Shown: in pieces, positions 60,445 to 64,000 of the stretch
How the letters are laid out: each line of letters starts with the position of its first letter
Position numbering within the stretch: position 1 is the stretch's first letter
Source: Sipunculus nudus
Lineage: Eukaryota; Annelida; Sipuncula; Golfingiida; Sipunculidae
NCBI GenBank assembly: GCA_026874595.1
Contig: CM049313.1
Coordinates: 64,236,159-64,300,158 of the forward strand
Direction: 5' to 3'
DNA: 64,000 nt
Notes under the pieces: model-generated
Told to the model about the DNA's origin: nothing
The model's input: only the letters and a program-made list of their open reading frames with translations
Databases searched by the model: none
Made by a program: the position numbers and the translations under genes

Positions 60445-62540
60445 CCAACAGATTACAATACAGACACTGTACCAGAATCATCAGATGTCAACAGAAACAT
60501 TACAACACAGAGTCAGACACTGTACCTGAATCATAAGATGTCAACAGATACATTACAACACAAATCAGACACTGTACCAGTTGCATCAGATGTCAACAGA
60601 TACATTACTATACAGAGTCAGACACTGTACCAGAATCATCAGGTGTCAACAGATACATTACAACACAGAGTCAGACACTGTACCAGAATCATCAGATGTC
60701 AACAGATACATTACAACACAGAGTCAGGCACTGTACCTGCATCATCTGATGTCAACAGACATATTAAAACACAGAGTCAGACACAGTACCAGAATCATCA
60801 GATGTCAACAGATACATTACAACACAGAGTCAGACACTGTACCAGAATCATCAGATATCAACAGATACATTACAACACAGAGTCAGACACTGTACCAGAT
60901 CATCAGGTGTCAACAGATACATTACAACACAGAGTCAGACACTGTACCAGAATCATAAAGTGTCAACAGATATATTACAACACAGAGTCGGATCCAGAAC
61001 CAGAATCATCAGATGTCAACAGATACATTACTATACAGAGTCAGACACTGTACCAGAATCATCAGGTGTCAACAGATACATTACAACACAGAGTCAGACA
61101 CTGTACCAGAATCATCAGATGTCAACAGATACATTACAACACAGAGTCAGACACTGTACCAGCAACATCTGATGTCAACAGACATATTACAACACAGAGT
61201 CAGACATTGTACCAGAATCATAAGGTGTCAACAGATATATTACAACACAGAGTCAGACACTGTACCAGAATCATCAGGTGTCAACAGATACATTACAACA
61301 CAGAGTCAGACACAATACCAGAATCATCAGGTGTCAACAGATACATTACAACACAGAGTCAGACACTGTACCAGATCATCAGGTGTCAACAGATACATTA
61401 CAACACAGAGTCAGACACTGTACCAGTATCATCTGATGTCAACAGATATATTACAACACGGAGTCAGACACTGTACCAGTATCATCAGATATCAACAGAT
61501 ACATTACAACACAGAGTCAGACACTGTACCAGAATCATCAGATGTCAACAGATACATTACGATACAGAGTCAGACACTGTACTAGAATCATCAGGTGTCA
61601 ACAGATACATTACAACACAGAGTCAGACACTGTACCAGAATCATCAGATGTCAACAGATACATTACTATACAGAGCAAGACACTGTACCAGAATCATCAG
61701 GTGTCAACAGATACATTACAACACAGAGTCAGACACTGTACCAGAATCATCAGATGTCAACAGATACATTACAACACAGAGTCAGACACTGTACCAGAAT
61801 CATCAGGTGTCAACAGATACATTACTATAGAGTAAGACACTGTACCAGAATCATCAGGTGTCAACAGATACATTACAACACAGAGTCAGACACTGTACCA
61901 GTATCATCCGATGTCAACAGATATATTACAACACAGAGTCAGACACTGTACCAGAATCATCAGATGTCAACAGATACATTACTATACAGAGTCAGACACT
62001 GTACCAGTATCATCAGATATCAACAGATACATTACAACACAGAGTCAGACACTGTACCAGAATCATCAGGTGTCAACAGATACATTACTATACAGAGTCA
62101 GACACTGTACCAGAATCATCAGGTGTCAACAGATACATTACAACACAGAGTCAGACACTGTACCAGAATCATCAGATGTCAACAGATACATTACTATACA
62201 GAGTCAGACACTGTACCAGAATCATCAGGTGTCAACAGATACATTACAACACAGAGTCAGACACAGTACCAGAATCATAAGGTGTCAACAGATACATTAC
62301 TATACAGAGTCAGACACTGTACCAGAATCATCAGGTGTCAACAGATACATTACAACACAGAGTCAGACACTGTACCAGAATCATCAGGTGTCAACAGATA
62401 CATTACAACACAGAGTCAGACACAGTACCAGAATCATAAGGTGTCAACAGATACATTACTATACAGAGTCAGACACTGTACCAGTACAGAGTTAGACACT
62501 GTACCAGTATCAGATGTCAACAGATACATTACAGGTCACA
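60445..62540 (+). repeat. 53-bp minisatellite, about 40 units
   Basis: The unit is ACAGAGTCAGACACTGTACC then AGAATCATCAGATGTCAACA then GATACATTACAAC. Units are highly alike. Common variants are GGTGT for GATGT, CTATA for CAACA before CAGAG, and a few 52-bp units lacking one A in CCAGAATC. Long ORFs of 430, 320 and 190 codons in different frames arise because the unit has no stop in any frame when read through. The arrays of similar peptides in all frames argue that none is a gene. Confidence 0.93.
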
Positions 62541-63469
62541 TGAGAAATAGCAATTAAGTCCTTCACATTCATAAATATTTTCAAAGTGCCAATTTAGACA
62601 TGTTAGGTGAAGCGCCATCTGTCTGATATGAGTTTAACACCATCAAACTGGCCAATTAATAATAAGTAAAAATATTCATAGTTTTGAAATAAATTTTAAT
62701 GAGGAAGTTTGGTAATCTCGCAGGCACAAAGACTAAACATTATGTACGTGGAACCTTAACTGTAGTGTGCCTTAAATGTATCATATTGTGGGTCATACTG
62801 TGTGTTAAATATCATGATATATAAAGTATCGTGAGACATGGGGATAAATAACTACTTGCTACATATAATGTGCTAATTTTCAGTATTAAAGCTTATAAGA
62901 GTAACCATATGACTGTTTGTCCTTGGAAAATATAAAATCACTCCATGCCTATAGTGTGTGCACTGTCATGGTCTTCAGCTTGTTTCTGTGTAAACCTGTA
63001 CAAATATACAGCATCAAAACTGGCAGCATCATCTTGAAGTGTATACTGGCTCTGTATCCTTAATAAACAGTGCGTGATAATAACTGATGTAACAAGCTGG
63101 CAATTAAGTCAAGGGGAACAAGGTCAAATCAACAAGACATGACTAAATGTGAACAAAGTCATGCACATAAGATGTATAGTTGGTGTTCTGATGTTAAATA
63201 CTAGAACTAGATCATCTAGAATTAATATCAACAGCTTTGAGCCAAATTAACAGGGTGTATGGGTGGTAACAGAAACAAGTATGAACTATCTGTTCCCATA
63301 TGGAGGTATATCTGTACATGAGTCACTAGTTCAAGTCATAAATTTGAACCAGTGAAGTATGTTGTACTTTTGGAAGTCTTGTAAAAGAAATGAAATAGAT
63401 CTCCATGATGATAAACATTCTGTAGGAGATACTACCTGTAAATTAAGATGGTCTTCAACAACATTAGAG
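62541..63469. other. Non-coding DNA, nothing recognised
   Basis: No gene or repeat that I can support. Confidence 0.5.
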
Positions 63470-63990
63470 GAAATGACTCATCTTTAAACTTGAATTTGTT
63501 GTATTACATCTCCCCTGAAGAAAGGAAGTACCTATGCTTAATTCCTTTTAAGGTATCCTGCTCACTAGGCAAAATATAAATAATAAAAAAATTCATTAAA
63601 TTAAGATTTCATAGGTGGCACCACCAACCTAATGCACCCCTTACAGATCACCCAGGCCAGTAATGACTCCTTATTTCATAATGACCTATCAAGGAGTTCA
63701 TGTGAGAAGCGGATAACATTTGTTTCTATAAATAGCTCTGTGACCTTGAAGAGTAGGTCAAGGTCACCCATGTTTGAGCTTGAACCAGATTCTGTTCATA
63801 TGCATCTGCAGTGAAGAAATGGAGTTCCTGTGTTGAATTCTTTTTGAGATATCCAGCTGTCAAAGTTTAAATTAACAGATGCCAAACGGACAGACAGACA
63901 CTTAGACAGACAGCAGTTTGAAGGCATGGCCCATTGAGTAATAACAATAGCCCATCAGCCCTTATATGCAGAGGTTTTAGCAGAATTTCG
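63470..63990 (+). mobile_element. Partial copy of the third tandem-core family
   Basis: Two ~296-bp units (CTGAAGAAAGGAAGTACC near 63516, GTGAAGAAATGGAGTTCC near 63811) share GGTGGCACCACCAA, GAGTAGGTCAAGGTCACCCA and the 'TTTTGAGATATCC' phrase with the nested element at 57482-58425. The 3' end has GGACAGACAGACACTTAGAC and a decayed terminal hairpin beginning TAGCCCATCAGCCC (63951). Its left border is unclear. Confidence 0.6.
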
Positions 63991-64000
63991 CAAAAATTAA

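Noticed and set aside
60538-61830. A 430-codon ORF as a real repetitive protein gene
   Set aside because: It lies wholly in a 53-bp minisatellite. Similar long ORFs occur in other frames of the same array because the unit has no stops. There is no signal peptide, domain or flanking gene structure.

Overview
This is AT-rich, intron- and repeat-dominated animal DNA with no bacterial or organellar gene organisation. The repeats point to a bivalve or related mollusc. There are several tandem-core elements that resemble the bivalve 'pearl' / Helentron-derived (HINE, DINE-1-like) class, tRNA-derived SINE remnants, GACGGAC-type microsatellites and long TA and CT tracts. That assignment is an inference from repeat style, not from a marker gene.

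Only one protein-coding gene is well supported: a 275-codon single-exon ORF at 22046-22873 (+). It encodes a secreted or membrane-anchored protein with two ten-cysteine GDNF/GAS1 domains, i.e. a GAS1-like co-receptor. It has an in-frame upstream stop, a candidate acceptor for a 5' UTR exon near 21786 and candidate poly(A) signals at 23400 and 23457. Everything else in the window is intergenic or intronic.

Layout. 1-4.8 kb: sparse DNA, a truncated MITE and a triplicated CT/AT block. 4.8-7.8 kb: a degenerate 26-bp minisatellite broken by two insertions. 7.8-15.6 kb: mostly featureless. 15.6-17.5 kb: a tandem-core element in minus orientation carrying a nested PIF/Harbinger-like MITE. 19.9-21.6 kb: a degenerate 28-bp minisatellite directly upstream of the GAS1-like gene. 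22.0-23.5 kb: the gene. 23.5-33.7 kb: sparse DNA with a ~43-bp minisatellite (29.4-30.1 kb) and a tRNA-SINE (32.6 kb). 33.7-50.6 kb: a run of elements of one family ending in a conserved hairpin, one with a two-unit higher-order repeat and one carrying a 162-bp hairpin MITE with a perfect 8-bp target duplication. 50.6-57.1 kb: simple repeats and a SINE remnant. 57.1-59.1 kb: a second tandem-core family with a third nested inside it. 60.4-62.5 kb: a 53-bp minisatellite that is open in all forward frames but probably non-coding. 63.5 kb to the end: another copy of the third family.

The most distinctive structure is the shared architecture of three unrelated-looking repeat families: internal tandem units, then a GGAC-rich microsatellite, then a terminal hairpin, then a short A-run. 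In the best-represented family the hairpin stem is kept while the loop changes between copies.
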